This document shows, piece after piece, positions 1 to 12,600 of a DNA stretch of 64,000 nucleotides (positions within the stretch are counted from its first letter, which is position 1; every line of letters begins with the position of its first letter). The notes beneath the pieces were generated by a model. That model was not told where the DNA came from and made no database searches. It saw nothing but the letters and a program-made list of their open reading frames with translations. The stretch spans positions 9,535,459-9,599,458 of the forward strand of contig OY987233.1 of the NCBI GenBank assembly GCA_963920705.1. The letters run 5' to 3'. Position numbers and translations under genes: made by a program. This DNA comes from Odiellus spinosus. Taxonomy: Eukaryota > Arthropoda > Arachnida > Opiliones > Phalangiidae.

Positions 1-1183
1 ATGCAGGTTTTGGTAAGTTTAATATTTTTCTAATTAAAGTTAGGGTGTCATGGAGTTTTCCTGAACTCAAAATGGATATTGAGGCAGCGTTTAATTTGCA
101 AAATTCATAGTTTTATTGGTTACCTTTGATCCCCTGGAAATATCCGGAGAAATTCACTGGTAAAAATTGAGGAAATTGGTTTTTTAAATGTACTTGTAAT
201 TGCTAGATCTCGGGCAATTACCAGAACCACTAGCGTTGAAATACTAACTTAAACCTTGCCATTTTATGGGAAGAAGTACTTGGACATTTAAAAAACTCAT
301 TTGTCCGACAACCAGGCAGTGAATCTCTGGGATGGAATGCAGCCTTGCAATGGTGACAAGCATTCCTCCACCAATTATAGAAATAGTTTCAAGTACTGGA
401 CATTGATATATAACGTAAATTTTTGATTTCTTCCATCTAAGGTATTCGCTCTATTTGTGCTGGTCGCTGCCGCCTCGGCCGCTGAAGTTGTGGACCTTCT
501 AGGCCTCGGCCTTGGAGGACTTGGCTTGGGCAAGGAAAGCGGAGTTGGTCTTGGAGGTCTCGGTTTGGGCAAGGAAAGCGGACTCGGTCTTGGAAAGGAT
601 TTAGGATATGGAGGACTTGGCTTGGCTAATGGAGCCGAACTGGGCGTTGGTCAGATTTACGACGATGGTCTTTACCGAGGATACGATGGTATTTCTCAAG
701 GATACGATGGTATTGCCCAAGGGTACGATGGTATTGCCCAAGGATACGATGGTATTGCCGAAACTGGACTCGGAATCGGAAAAGGACTTGGTATTCAAAA
801 GTCAATCGCCATTCCTCTACCCCAACTCATCCTCAACAAGGGTAAGTTTCAATTGGGCAATCTTTCCAAAAGGGTTAGGTTTTCAAAATGCCGATATGAG
901 TAACAGTGGACACCTAGGATAGACAGTGATTGGTAATATCCTTGGTTTAGGAATCGGTTTCGGCCCAGCTGGTTTGTCCCTAAACAAAGGACTCGGTTTG
1001 GACTTCGGTAAGGGACTCGGACTCGCCTTGGGGTTGGACAAGACTATTGGAAAAGGAGGCATCAACTTGGGTTTGAACAAGAACATCAATTTGGGATTAA
1101 TCAACTTGGGATTCCGTAAGGACATCAACCTTCCAATTGGATTCTCCAAAGGAATTGAAATCGGCAAATACTTGGGAAAATAA
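1..1183 (+). CDS. Glycine/leucine-rich secreted protein
   Basis: Three exons join in phase: 1-12, 442-841 and 927-1183, giving about 222 residues. The first exon encodes only MQVL; the second continues with a hydrophobic stretch ending ASAAEV, so the N-terminus is a signal peptide split by an intron. The mature chain is low complexity, built of GLGLG runs with interspersed lysine, plus four copies of a YDGI(S/A)QG-type heptapeptide around 685-760. I recognise no enzymatic domain. Glycine-rich secreted proteins of this type are common in cuticle, silk, adhesive or immune secretions, but which applies here is not visible. A probable 3' UTR intron runs from about 1187 to 1254, and a polyadenylation signal AATAAA lies at 1389. 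The ATG is the first base of the window, so the promoter is outside it. Confidence 0.8.
685..760 (+). repeat. 21-bp coding tandem repeat (YDGI repeat)
   Basis: Four near-identical units encode tyrosine-aspartate-glycine-isoleucine followed by small or polar residues, inside exon 2 of the glycine-rich gene. They are in frame and change only the number of heptapeptides. Confidence 0.75.
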
Positions 1184-1437
1184 ATAGTAAGATGATATAT
1201 TTATACATTCATTTTAATTAATTGAATTAATTAAAACTTCGTTTTATCATTGCAGATATATTTTGAAAGATACTATTAACTGAAAACTGTGTTTTCATTC
1301 ATTTTCACCATTAGTGTTAAATGTTAATATATATATTCATGTATAAATTAATAACATAGTTGAAATTCTGTAAATTTCAAAATTGTCTAATAAACCTATT
1401 TAATACATGTATTTAATTTTGATTCTCAGTTTTTAAA

Positions 1438-1962
1438 AGCCGCGTTCATACTTGGTCTTGGAATCAATTTAAACCATTTCAAAACGTTTCGCTTTAGTCG
1501 TGTGAACCGTCTTTTATCAAATAGATTTGATTCGATTTCTCGAAACTGCTTGGGGAACCAGTTTCATACCGATTCGGTTTCAACAACTAATAGATGAAGC
1601 TATAATAAATCGATTTATAAAGATAACGCGTGAACACGTGACTATTAAAACGATTCCTGGCAATTCGAATATTGATTTGATTTTATCGTATCAAATCGAT
1701 TAAGAAATGCTAGTGTGATCGTAGCTATATGGTGTTTTTTACTTTCAGCGCCATATAAGCTAGCATTTCTTAATAGATTTGAAATGTTAAAATCAAACCG
1801 ATATTCAAATCGCCAGAAATCGATTTAAGCGTCACGTGTTCACGCTTTATCTTTATAAATCGATTTATCGTAGCTTCCTCTATCGGTTGTTTAAACAGAA
1901 TAGGGGTAAAACTGGTTCCCATAACAGTTTCCAGAAATCAAATAAAATGGATTCGATTTAGG
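1438..1962. mobile_element. MITE-A pair, head to head
   Basis: A full MITE-A copy (1438-1726) is followed by a shorter inverted copy (about 1757-1962). The ends of MITE-A are imperfect inverted repeats of about 37 bp: one starts AGCYGCGTTCATACTAG, the other reads inward as AGCTACGRTCACACTAG. The body holds conserved ATCGATTTATA and GAAACTGCTTCGGGAACCAG blocks. The same roughly 280-bp unit recurs at 7889, 19359, 20472, 32504, 34492 and 36366. It has no coding capacity, so it is non-autonomous. The two copies here could fold into a long hairpin. Confidence 0.8.
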
Positions 1963-2204
1963 CATTTAAATAGGCTTAGACATTTATCTGTGTCAGTATT
2001 TAATTTCTACCTTCAATTCAACCTTTATCCTTAGGATATTTTAATTCGCGCGCATTTTAATTACCTAATTATCTCGAAATAAAATACGAGTAACTTAATA
2101 TTATATAATTATTAATATTTTGTAATTTAAGATCATTGATATTTGATAACTAATTATTTAATACCACGCGAAGAAAAATTCCAATATTAAATTCATACTT
2201 TACA

Positions 2205-3535
2205 ATGTCTTCGAAAACTCCTTACACGTTTTTATCTTTGATGCATTTGCTGTGTATTTTAATTACGTTAGAATATTCATCCACCAATCACGATACACGC
2301 AATCGTTTAAAAACACTTCAAGATTATTTCTATTGTTTTCCGGAAGCAGGCAGAAACGATATTGGAGATGAACCAAATATTCATCGTGCCGTTCAACTTT
2401 TCAAGGATACGATGGAAATTCATCATAGCAGTAACATATCGGAAGAAGTTTGTATTGGATGTAATCAGTAAGTAAAGAACCAGGTGTAAGTAATTAAAAG
2501 GGGACACCACGCGGCTAAAATTCATATTTATTCAGATCGGTTTGCTGCGAAACCAATTTGAATATTTTACGTAAATGTGGATTTGAAGATCAAGTCATTG
2601 ACGCCGTGGAAATTTTGACCGCCTGTCATGGAAACCATTTCATTAAAGTCCCAGAAAAGCGTTTTAATTGTATATCCGCGGGTTACTACGCAAGCTACAT
2701 TAAAGATTGTAGTATTTTTCATACTAATCCTCCTCCTATAAGTCCTCCTAATAATTCAACCGGTACTAATATACCAAGCAATGATACGAATGTACCCAGC
2801 AATGATACGAATTTACCCAGCAATGATACGAATCTACCAAGCAATGATACGAATCAACCAAGCAATGATACGAATCCACCTGCAGGTACGAATCTACCAA
2901 GCAATGATACGAATCCACATGCAGGTACGAATCTACCAAGCAATGACACGAATCTACCACGCAATGATACGAATCTACCACGCAATGATACGAATCTACC
3001 AAGCAATGATACGAATCTACCAAGCAATGATACGAATCTACCAAGCAATGATACGAATCTACCAAGCAATGATACGAATCTACCTGCAGATACGAATCCA
3101 CCAAGCAATGATACTAATCCACCAAGCAATGATACGAATCTATCAAGCAATAATACGAATCTATCAAGCAATAATACGAATCTATCAAGCAATGATACGA
3201 ATCTACCAAGCAATGATACGAATCTACCAAGCAATGATACGAATCTACCAAGCAATGATACGAATCTACCTGCAGATACGAATCCACCAAGCAATGATAC
3301 GAATCCACCAAGCAATGATACGAATCCACCTGCAGATACGAATCCACCAAGCAAAGATACGAATCCACCAAGCAAAGATACGAATCCACCAATTAATGAT
3401 ACGAATCCACCAAGCAATGATACGAATCCACCAAGCAATGATACGAATCCACCAAGCAATGATACGAATCTACCAAGCAATGATACGAATCCACCGGCAG
3501 GTACGAATCTAACAAGCAACGACACGAGTCCATAG
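2205..3535 (+). CDS. Secreted protein with NDT-rich glyco-repeat tail
   Basis: Exon 1 is 2205-2467 and exon 2 is 2536-3535, spliced within a glutamine codon, giving 420 residues. Residues 1 to about 27 are hydrophobic and look like a signal peptide. A cysteine-bearing N-terminal region of about 170 residues (motifs CIGCNQ, VCCE, KCGFE, TACHGN, FNCI, KDCSIF) precedes a repeat tail built from the heptapeptide SNDTNLP/SNDTNPP, repeated over thirty times with PADTN variants. Each NDT is an N-glycosylation sequon, so the tail should be densely glycosylated and mucin-like. The cysteine region resembles small secreted helical families, but I cannot name one. A polyadenylation signal lies just after the stop near 3615. 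The gene converges tail to tail with IQCA1, with 147 bp between stop codons. Confidence 0.8.
2770..3530 (+). repeat. 21-bp coding minisatellite (SNDTNLP)
   Basis: The unit is 21 bp, close to AGCAATGATACGAATCTACC plus one base, and encodes SNDTNLP. About 35 units occur, with occasional shortened 15-bp units (PADTN, PAGTN). The array stays in frame throughout. Long open frames on the other five frames are by-products of the periodicity. Confidence 0.9.
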
Positions 3536-3682
3536 TCAGCAACCTCGACGAATCCTCCAACAGCCTCGACGAATCCAAATATTAATGGGCTTAATTAAAT
3601 AATCCTCAGTTTTACAATAAACCGTAATAAATTGTAATACTGCTTGTTTTATTTTTTACTAATAAATTGCGATTGTCAAAAT

Positions 3683-6600
3683 TTATTTTAAACTTTCTTC
3701 GTTTTTAGCCAAAGATATCTGCTCGTTAATTTGGGCTACATTTTGTTTCTTTAATAATTTGAGACGTTTCTTTCCCATTGGGGTTTTGCTCAACCAATTC
3801 TGCAATTATTTAAATTCCCAAAAATAAAATAGTTTGAAGATCAAAATAAAGTTTGCACCATTACCTGAAACATATCTTCTTCTTTCTTATAAACTGGATC
3901 GTATTGATTTAAAGCATTCACAAAATCAGACAAGGTCAATGGATATCTTGACATCTGACTTACTCGTCGAGTTGTAAGGACCTATTTTTAAAATTAATTC
4001 GATTTTTAACGAGTTTTAACGGTCCTTAATTAAATTTTACCTGTTTAACAACTTGACATATGACTCTAGAAGAATATCCATCCGAGAGTTTGGTGAGAGT
4101 ACTTGAATCTAATTCGGACGTGACTTCACCTTGGTTGCGAACAATCGCTTCTTTCCATAATACTAAATCAAGGATTTTAGTCTATTACCGCAACCTGAAG
4201 TGTTAGATTTAATGACTTACATTTTCTGTGACCATAATCAGGCCTTGGCACGTATATAATCTTCTGGTAAGTGGAACAAATCGATTTTTGATCGCTCTCA
4301 AATGGATAGTCCGAAATACCAAGTAATATGATACGGTCGTCGGAGGTTATTCCCCTAACTAGTTTTGGCAAATCTTTCTTCAATCTTCTAGGGTCCGTCT
4401 TTAAAATCAAAAGTCTATAACTTTATTCTATAAAAGTAAACAACGCCACATAGCTTAATACTATCAGAAAAGGCCCCCCTACAGTTTTGTTTCATAGCCC
4501 ATCACTTAAAAATAGCCAAAAAATCATCACCCTTGTCTGGCTCGTGTGATTTGGACTCTTCCTCGATATTTTGAGTCGTGAGAGATAGGCTGAATTTAGG
4601 CGGGCCGTGCTTGACTATATTGTCTTCTCCCTCCCAACTCCGGAATGAATTTCTCCGTAGAGTGGCGCTTCCGATTTCATTATTTACACGGCGACTGCAA
4701 CCGCTAGTGTCTAATAGAATCCTGCAGAATCTGCTAGTATATTTGCCCGGGCCTTTGCTGATAGTATTAAGCTAAGGGGGCGTTGTTTACTTTTATGGAA
4801 TAAAGCTCTAGACTTTTTTACCCTATCAGATTTAAGAACCTTCTTGATGAAGGTTTTTTCGGCTTCGTCGATAAAAATAATCGCAGGTTGAAGAAGTCTA
4901 GCTACTTTGTTAACCAAATGCATTAGCATACTGAGTCCGGCTTTGCCTTGATATTTGCCAGCGATGTTTATGGCTGATAAGTCAAAACAAACGGCGCTAG
5001 TGGCTTGGCATATTTCTTTCAAAAGCAATCTTTTACCGTTTCCACGTGGACCGGTCAGTAAAATTGATCGGACCAGAGGACATTTCTTCCGAATTATTTC
5101 ACTACCTATGATACAATTGGTTCACAGATAACCAATAAGACTCGGGGTTTTTGAACCATCTTGACCATACTAAGGTTGAAATAAGAATTTTAACTTACTA
5201 ACCTAATGGAAGCGTGGCTATTTCTTTCAGACTTTGTTGTATATCATAATAACTAGGATTTTCAACAAAACCTTCAGCTATGAAATCATGATGCCCAACT
5301 TTGTCGTAAATAAAAACTTCTTTGTCAACATTAGGAAACTCTTTTATGATTTCTTGTTGAACTAATTCCTCAACTAATGATTCCAAAGTTCTGAAATTAC
5401 AATTGTTATTTTAACTAAAACGTGAAACGTCAAGGCTCGAATAAATTGGGCCCAGTGTCTTGGAGAAAAATATTGGAGATCATAATTATATGATCCAAGA
5501 ATCAAGATTATCCAAAAATAAAGGGTAATTTTCTGATATTTTGAGTCCCTATAAATGAGGCCCGGAACACGTGACCCACCTTAATCCGGGTCTGATGACG
5601 TAATTTAAAGGGTGTCGTCGTACCTGTCTGGTGTGAGGTCTTTCTCTTTTTTGCCTTTTTTGGGTCCACGTTTAGTCTTTTTACTTTGTTTGGATTTTTT
5701 TCCTTTTCTACCTTTGTCTTTTTCCATCGCCTTCGAATTTGAAATTATTTTTAATTTTTCCCTTTTATTTTTCAAATTTTTAAATTATCATAATTTTCTC
5801 GCCTGTCTTAAAATTTCCAAATCGTTGGTAATAATAATATTACATTGTTCTTTAATATCTTCTTCAAAATTCGACAATTCGCTTTTTTCAATTTCTCTCG
5901 AATTAAGTTCGAAATTTGTTTGATCAACTAAATCATTTCCCCAAATTTCTAAAATTAAATTTTAATTAATCGCAAAGTTGTAACAAAACCGGGTTAATTC
6001 TTTTCTACGGACAATACCTTGAAATTGTTTAATTTGACTTTTTAAAATATCAACGAATCTTGATGGTTTTGGTTTAGGTGGAGCTATCTATTGGAAAATA
6101 GATAAACATGTCACTTTGCCTAAGGATCTAGATCCTAAATTGTCCATTATAAACCAGTACAACAGCAGTGCAAGTGTTATTCTGTACAATAGTCCATTGG
6201 GGCAAGTACAATTCCGTACAAGAGTTCATTAGAGAAAAATATACGAGTATATTAAGGACCAGTACAAGAGTCCATTGAAGACAAGTACAATTGTACATAA
6301 TAGACCATTGTGGACAAGTACATTTGTGAACAAGAGTCCACTGAAGGCAAATACAATTGTGCAAAGAGATTGCATTGGGGACAAGTACAAGAATCTATCG
6401 GGTTCAAGTGAAATTATGCACAAGAATTCATTGGGTTCAAGTACAACTCTGCACAAGAATCCATTGGGTTCAAGTACAACTCTGCACAAGAATCCATTGG
6501 GTTCAAGTACAACTCTGCACAAGATTCCATTGGGTTCAAGTACAACTCTGCACAAGAATCCATTGGGTTCAAGTACAACTCTGTACAAGTATCCATTGGG

Positions 6601-9600
6601 GACAAGCAAAATTTTGCTCCAAAATCTATTGAAGACAAGAGTTCAGTAGGAACAGAGCCTAATTATTCGAGTGCAAGATTGGAAATAAGCTCTTGAATTA
6701 AGTCAAGGAAGTATACTTATACAATATTTGCGTACTTTTTCCTCCTGGTCAGCGTCACCTGGTTTTTGAAATGGTTTATAGACTGGTTTTTTGACCATGC
6801 CAGGTTTTTTAGATTTGTTATCTTTTTTCTTGGCACTTTTAGAACTAATCTTGGCAGACTTTTAGAAGTTAAAATTAATTTAATTTTAGGTACCAGAGTA
6901 AAGATAGAAAATATAAGTTTCATGCCGACCTTCTTGTCGACTTCATCACCGATAAAATCGTCTACTATTTCATTATCTTTTTCGATGGTTTGTCCTCCGC
7001 TTTCGGAGATTTCAAACTCGGGAAGTATACCATCATTCGTTCTAAAACGATAAATACAATCTTGGTAATGCTAAATGTTTCCGTAGAGAACAGATTTTTA
7101 CTAAATTAAAATTTAGGCTTAGAAGCTAGGACGTCCATTTTAACAAAGGCCTAGCTCGTTGTATCTCGGAGATAAAATGAATTACTCTGGACCTAAAGAT
7201 AAGTCAGAACAACCATTTTCCAGATGACCACTAGTGAAAATGGTACATTCTGATTGGCTATTAAAATTAAAGGTTTACTTTCAGGTACCCACAAACGTAA
7301 ATGGACCCCAGGGTCGCTAGTCTTATACAGAAATGTTTTTGAGCTATTTTCTACCCTGAAGCTCTCTTGGTTTATTTAAACAAATACTACGCGAAATTAC
7401 CTCTAGAACATTTCAATGAAAGTTCAAGGTTCAAAACCTGATCATAGAACAACATTTGCAAGACGAAATAAAGATTTGAATGTACTTACAAGCAATTGGT
7501 GTACCATTCCCTCTTTTCATCGAGCATTTTTTCAAGATGGTCTTCGGTTTGACCTTCCAACTTCATCCTAGTTTTTAAAACGAGATTTTCAAGTTCTTGG
7601 GTCATGTCTTCGTGCACTTGTTTCCAACGTTCCTTCCAGCGTCTCACTTCTACGTCATTAGCTACTTCAGCTCCCTCGCTCTGAATATTTTCATAAAATT
7701 CAATCAATACGATTGCATCGTACTGTAACGAGCTGATTGGACGATTGGGGTGAAATAAGCGGAAATATGGATGGGAATTAATAACAGAAATATAAATTTA
7801 CCATTCCGAGGATTCTGTGTTCTACTTTTCGGTGCATTTTGACGTACTGCCTGGTTCTGTAACCACGCCATACCTACAAAGACATTATAGCTGCGTTCAT
7901 ACTAGGCCTTGGAATCGATTTAAACTGTTTCAAAACGCTTCCCTAGAGTCGTGTGAACGGGAAACCGTTTTCTATCAAATCAATTTGATTCGATTGCTCG
8001 AAACTGCTTCGGGAACCAGTTTCGTACCGATTCGATTTCAAGAACCGATAGATGAAGCTACTGTAAATCGATTTATAAAGATAACGCGTGATGCTTAAGA
8101 CGATTCCTGGCGATTCGAATATCGGCGCGTTTGATTTTACCGTTTCAAATCGATTAAGAAATGTTAGTGTTGATAACTAATCAAAATTACAAATAAATAT
8201 TAAACTAGAAATAAATTTAAAACTTACCTGAAAAATAGGCTTAACAAAATTTATGGATATCCTGAATTTCTCCGCATTGAAGGGTCAGGGACCAATCGAA
8301 TCTTATTTGACCCATAAATGCGAATATATTCAAGATCTCCATGAATTCAGCTAAGCCTATTTCTGAGTACATTTTTCACATGTTTTTAATTTATTTACTG
8401 GTGGATTAGGCCTAATTAAGGGTTGTTAGGTTACATTCCCTCTTTAATAAATTGTTTTTATAATATATAACATTTTATTTTAATAAATTTTCCCTAACAT
8501 TTAATTCAATCACCATGGTCGAGAAGTTTTGTGTAAAACATTCATTAGGAAAAAATGATAGAAATTCGATCCATTGTTTTATAAATAGTAATTGAATTAC
8601 GGTTGAGTTATAATTAAGTAATTACCTTTTGTATGACACTAGCGGCTTCCATTTGCATGAGAAACGTAGCGGCTATGTTGTAATGTCTTTTGCTGGCTCG
8701 ACTCGCTTCGGCCGCAACTTCGTCTTTTTTCATTTTGATATCTCGCATTAACCTGGCTCTGGATTGACCTTGCCTGGCTCGTTCGTGGATTTGAATGACG
8801 AGAACAGCGTCTTCTAGGGTCAGATGGATGCCCTCACCCCCCGTCTACGACAAAACAATAAATAATTACAATTACTCTTCAAATATCTCACGAAAATCAA
8901 AAGTTTCCGCTTCGTTGAAAATAATTTTATGAAAGGGAAAGCGAATTACATTTGGAACTTACAATAAAATTTTGTTTCGTTTGTTTCAGAACTTGATAAG
9001 GAAAAATAAAGTCAGTAAAATATACCGGAAACCTTGTTGAAAAGTAGACTGAAGCCAGGTTTTTCCCTGACCTTTTCCAACGATTTTCCCTGACTATTTC
9101 GGATAATGCTACCCAATTTTTAGCCTTTTATTTTTTATACAATCGCGTGCGTCAAACGTTTTGCACGCGTATCTTTGTTCTAATTAATCTATACAACTGA
9201 CACGGCCAGCTTCAAATATTTTCCGCGGATTACCTGGCTTCTTGAAAGATCTTTAAATTCACTGACTTTTTAAAATATCTTAAAATTCCCTGACCTTTTA
9301 AAATATCTTAAAATTCCCTGACTTTTTAAAGTATCTTAAAATTCCCTGACTTTTTAAAATATCTTAAAATTCCCTGACTTTTTAAAATATCTTAAAATTC
9401 CCTGACTTTTTAAAATATCTTAAAATTCCCTGATTTTTTTGGTTCATTTTCAAATTCCCTGACCATTCCCCGTTTTCCCTGACCTGTGGCAACCGTGGAA
9501 GGGGAATGATGAGGTCATGCGCAGTAACAGCTTTAAATTCCCTGACTTTTTAAAATATCTCAAAATTCCCTGACTTTTTAAAATATCTTAAAATTCTCTG

Positions 9601-12600
9601 ACTGTTTAAAATATCTTAAAATTCCCTGACTTTTTAAAATATCTTAAAATTCCCCGACTTTTTAAAATATCTTAAAATTCCCTGACTTTTTAAAATATCT
9701 TAAAATTCCCTGACTTTTTAAAATATCTCAAAATTCCCTGACTTTTTAAAATATCTCAAAATTCCCTGACTTTTTAAAATATCTCAAAATTCCCTGACTT
9801 TTTAAAATATCTTAAAATTCCCTGACTTTTTTTCAAATTCCCTGACTTTTTTGGTTCATTTTCAAATTCCCTGACTTTTTTGGTTCATTTTCAAATTATC
9901 TGACTTTTTTGGTTCATTTTAAAATTCCCTGACCTTCCCTTCTTTGCCTGACCTATGGCAACCCTAGAAGGGGTATGATGAGGTCATGCGTAGTAACCTC
10001 TACGTTTCATCCTCATTTCCTTGTCTGATTCTGTGGTTGTCTACTCCCTTCGGAGAAGGGTCAAAATAAACGCAATATGTCTATTGTAGATACTAAAACA
10101 CGATAAAATGTGTTGACTCCCCTTTATCACCAAAAAACGACACTGAATCTTTCCCTAAATACGGTCAATCGGTTTTTACAAACGCATAAAAACGTTTCAG
10201 GCGAGAAATTCGACAATCTTATTGTTTCCTACTATAATTAAAATGCGACCAAATTAAAGGAAACGTAAATACTTAAGAAATATTAATAACACTTGAAAAA
10301 CCTTTTAGGAAATATAAAATTAAAGTAGACGTAAGAAACCCGACTCGATTGAGAATAACAACAGCGAGGGAAGAAAACTCTATTGGAAAATAAAATACTT
10401 TAACCAGAGTAGTAAAGGGAAACTTGAGCGATTCTTGACGGGTATCAGTAGTCTGTAAGCTGGTGGGCAAAAGCAAGCCTGAGACAGTTCCCCACGAACA
10501 TTTCAGAAATGTATACCATGAGGTATCTAAGTCCTAAGGAAAATTAAGTCACGCCTACTTTAGTTCCAATCTCAACCGCTAGAAAAAGCTTTTTCTAAGT
10601 CAGTCGTGGTCGAGTTTTTGACGTCACAACTGCAGACCAATCATAATACGGCTAATGTATCCTTGTTGGTATGATTCTCTGAATTTCCCTCGTACTAAAT
10701 TTGATGGGGAAAATTTTGACTAATATTTTAGTACGTTTCCTTTGATTACTATTTAATATACAATTTTGTTACATAAGAGAACATACGTCACTAGTTCTTG
10801 AGCCAAAGGAGGGAAGTGGTTAATAAATGATGAACTTTGAACCTAAATTACTTACGGTTTCTTGAGGAATGTCACCGTACCGAGAAATTACAGAATCAAA
10901 TACTGTTCTTCTCTCTTTGGCGTCAGCATCTCGAGCATCTCTGAAGTACTTCGGAATTATCAAGTCCAAATCCTCCTGCAATAGAGATAGTAAGTATACT
11001 TTGAAATATAATTAAAAACATAGAGAGTGGGAACTACTAAATCATTTGAATCTTTCACCAAGTTTTTATTTTGGAAATTTGAAATTAAAAGGACCAGGCA
11101 TGGGTCAAGAAATGGATTTATAATTTTTTGACCCAAGGATTAGGTATCCTGACTTCGAGTATTTCAATTTAAACTGTTTTAAGGGTAGATTATATACAAC
11201 AAAAAGAATTTCCAATAAAATAAGTGTTTGCCATTTTGAAATGGAATTCAATATATAATCAGATAACAAAGTTAATCAAACGAGTTTAACACCACCACTT
11301 AAAGACCACTTAGACTAGACAATTTCTAAATATTTCAAGGGAAACTTGGAGCTAAAAACAGCTTTTGAATTTATTTACTGAATCACCGCACTGAAAAACG
11401 TATTCCAGAATTTTTTCGGAATTTTTAGACACGGTTTTGGTGTTTAAATTAATTTCTTGTTAAAATTTGAATAAAAGTAATCGGGCCAATCATATTACTT
11501 CAGGCTCCAAATTTCCCTTTAAGCCTAGGTACGTTGATAACTATTGTAATTTCTCACCATTAAAAATTGGTTTTTGAGAGCATCTTCTGAGACATTAGGA
11601 CATTCGCTATAAACGGTGGTTACAATTTCGCTCTTTAATTCCAATATTCGCCCCATGGTATTTTCCAATATATTTTGAACGCATTGTCTTCGTTGGGGGT
11701 GTTGAATTTCTTCTAAAATGCCACTGATTTCGTTGACGCATTTCAAATATCGGAAATATAAGAGATATCTCTGAAGAAAATATAAAATACAAAAAGTAGA
11801 TTTATTTAATCGTAAGATTGAACAGTTTAAAAAACTTTAAATATATTAATTTAAGTGATACTTTTGATATAATTATTTTTGTTCGAGTGATTGGAGTAGT
11901 CTTTGGATTATACTTAAAGGGAGAATGCAACCTAATAACAAGTGATTTTTTATCGATTCCTTAACGTTTAAATAGGCCTAATCCACCGACAAAAAGTTTA
12001 TAAAATAAATATTAAACTAGAAATAAATTTAAAACTTACTCGGAAAATAGGCTTAGCGGGATTCATGGAGATCAGCTGAATTGACTCGGTGTAAGGTCTA
12101 GCGATTAATGAGCAAAGACAGGTCGTTCACGCAAGATCACCACCTGACTTACGATTGGTCGCTAGACATTTACGTGAAGAAATCAGGATCTCCATGAATC
12201 CCGCTAAGCTTATTTTCCGAGTAAGTTTTAAATTTATTTCTAGTTTAATATTTCTTTGTAATTTTATTTACCAGTGGATTAGGCCTATTTAAACGATAAT
12301 GAATCGATAAAAAAATCACTTGTTATTAGGTTGCATTCTCCCTTTAAGAGAAATGATTAAACTAAATAATTAGTTTGAAAAAATTTTAAAAAAAAACTAA
12401 TTTAAAAGAAAAGCTAAACACTTAAGAATAAATAATAAACTATATTAAAATAAATAGAATTGAAATAAGACAATTATGTAGACATTAAGCTGGAAATAAT
12501 GAGCAAATGTTTAGTTTAAAAAACGTTGTAAAAATTAAATATTTCCCTTACGGCGAAAAAAATAAAAATAAAAAATAAAATAACAGGAAATATATTTTAA

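Noticed and set aside
2766-3578. Reverse-strand and second-frame ORFs over the NDT repeat
   Set aside because: Shadows of the 21-bp coding repeat. Only the + frame continues from a signal peptide and a non-repetitive domain.
6229-6649. Cysteine-rich repeat proteins on both strands
   Set aside because: Artefacts of the 33-bp intronic minisatellite between IQCA1 exons 8 and 9.
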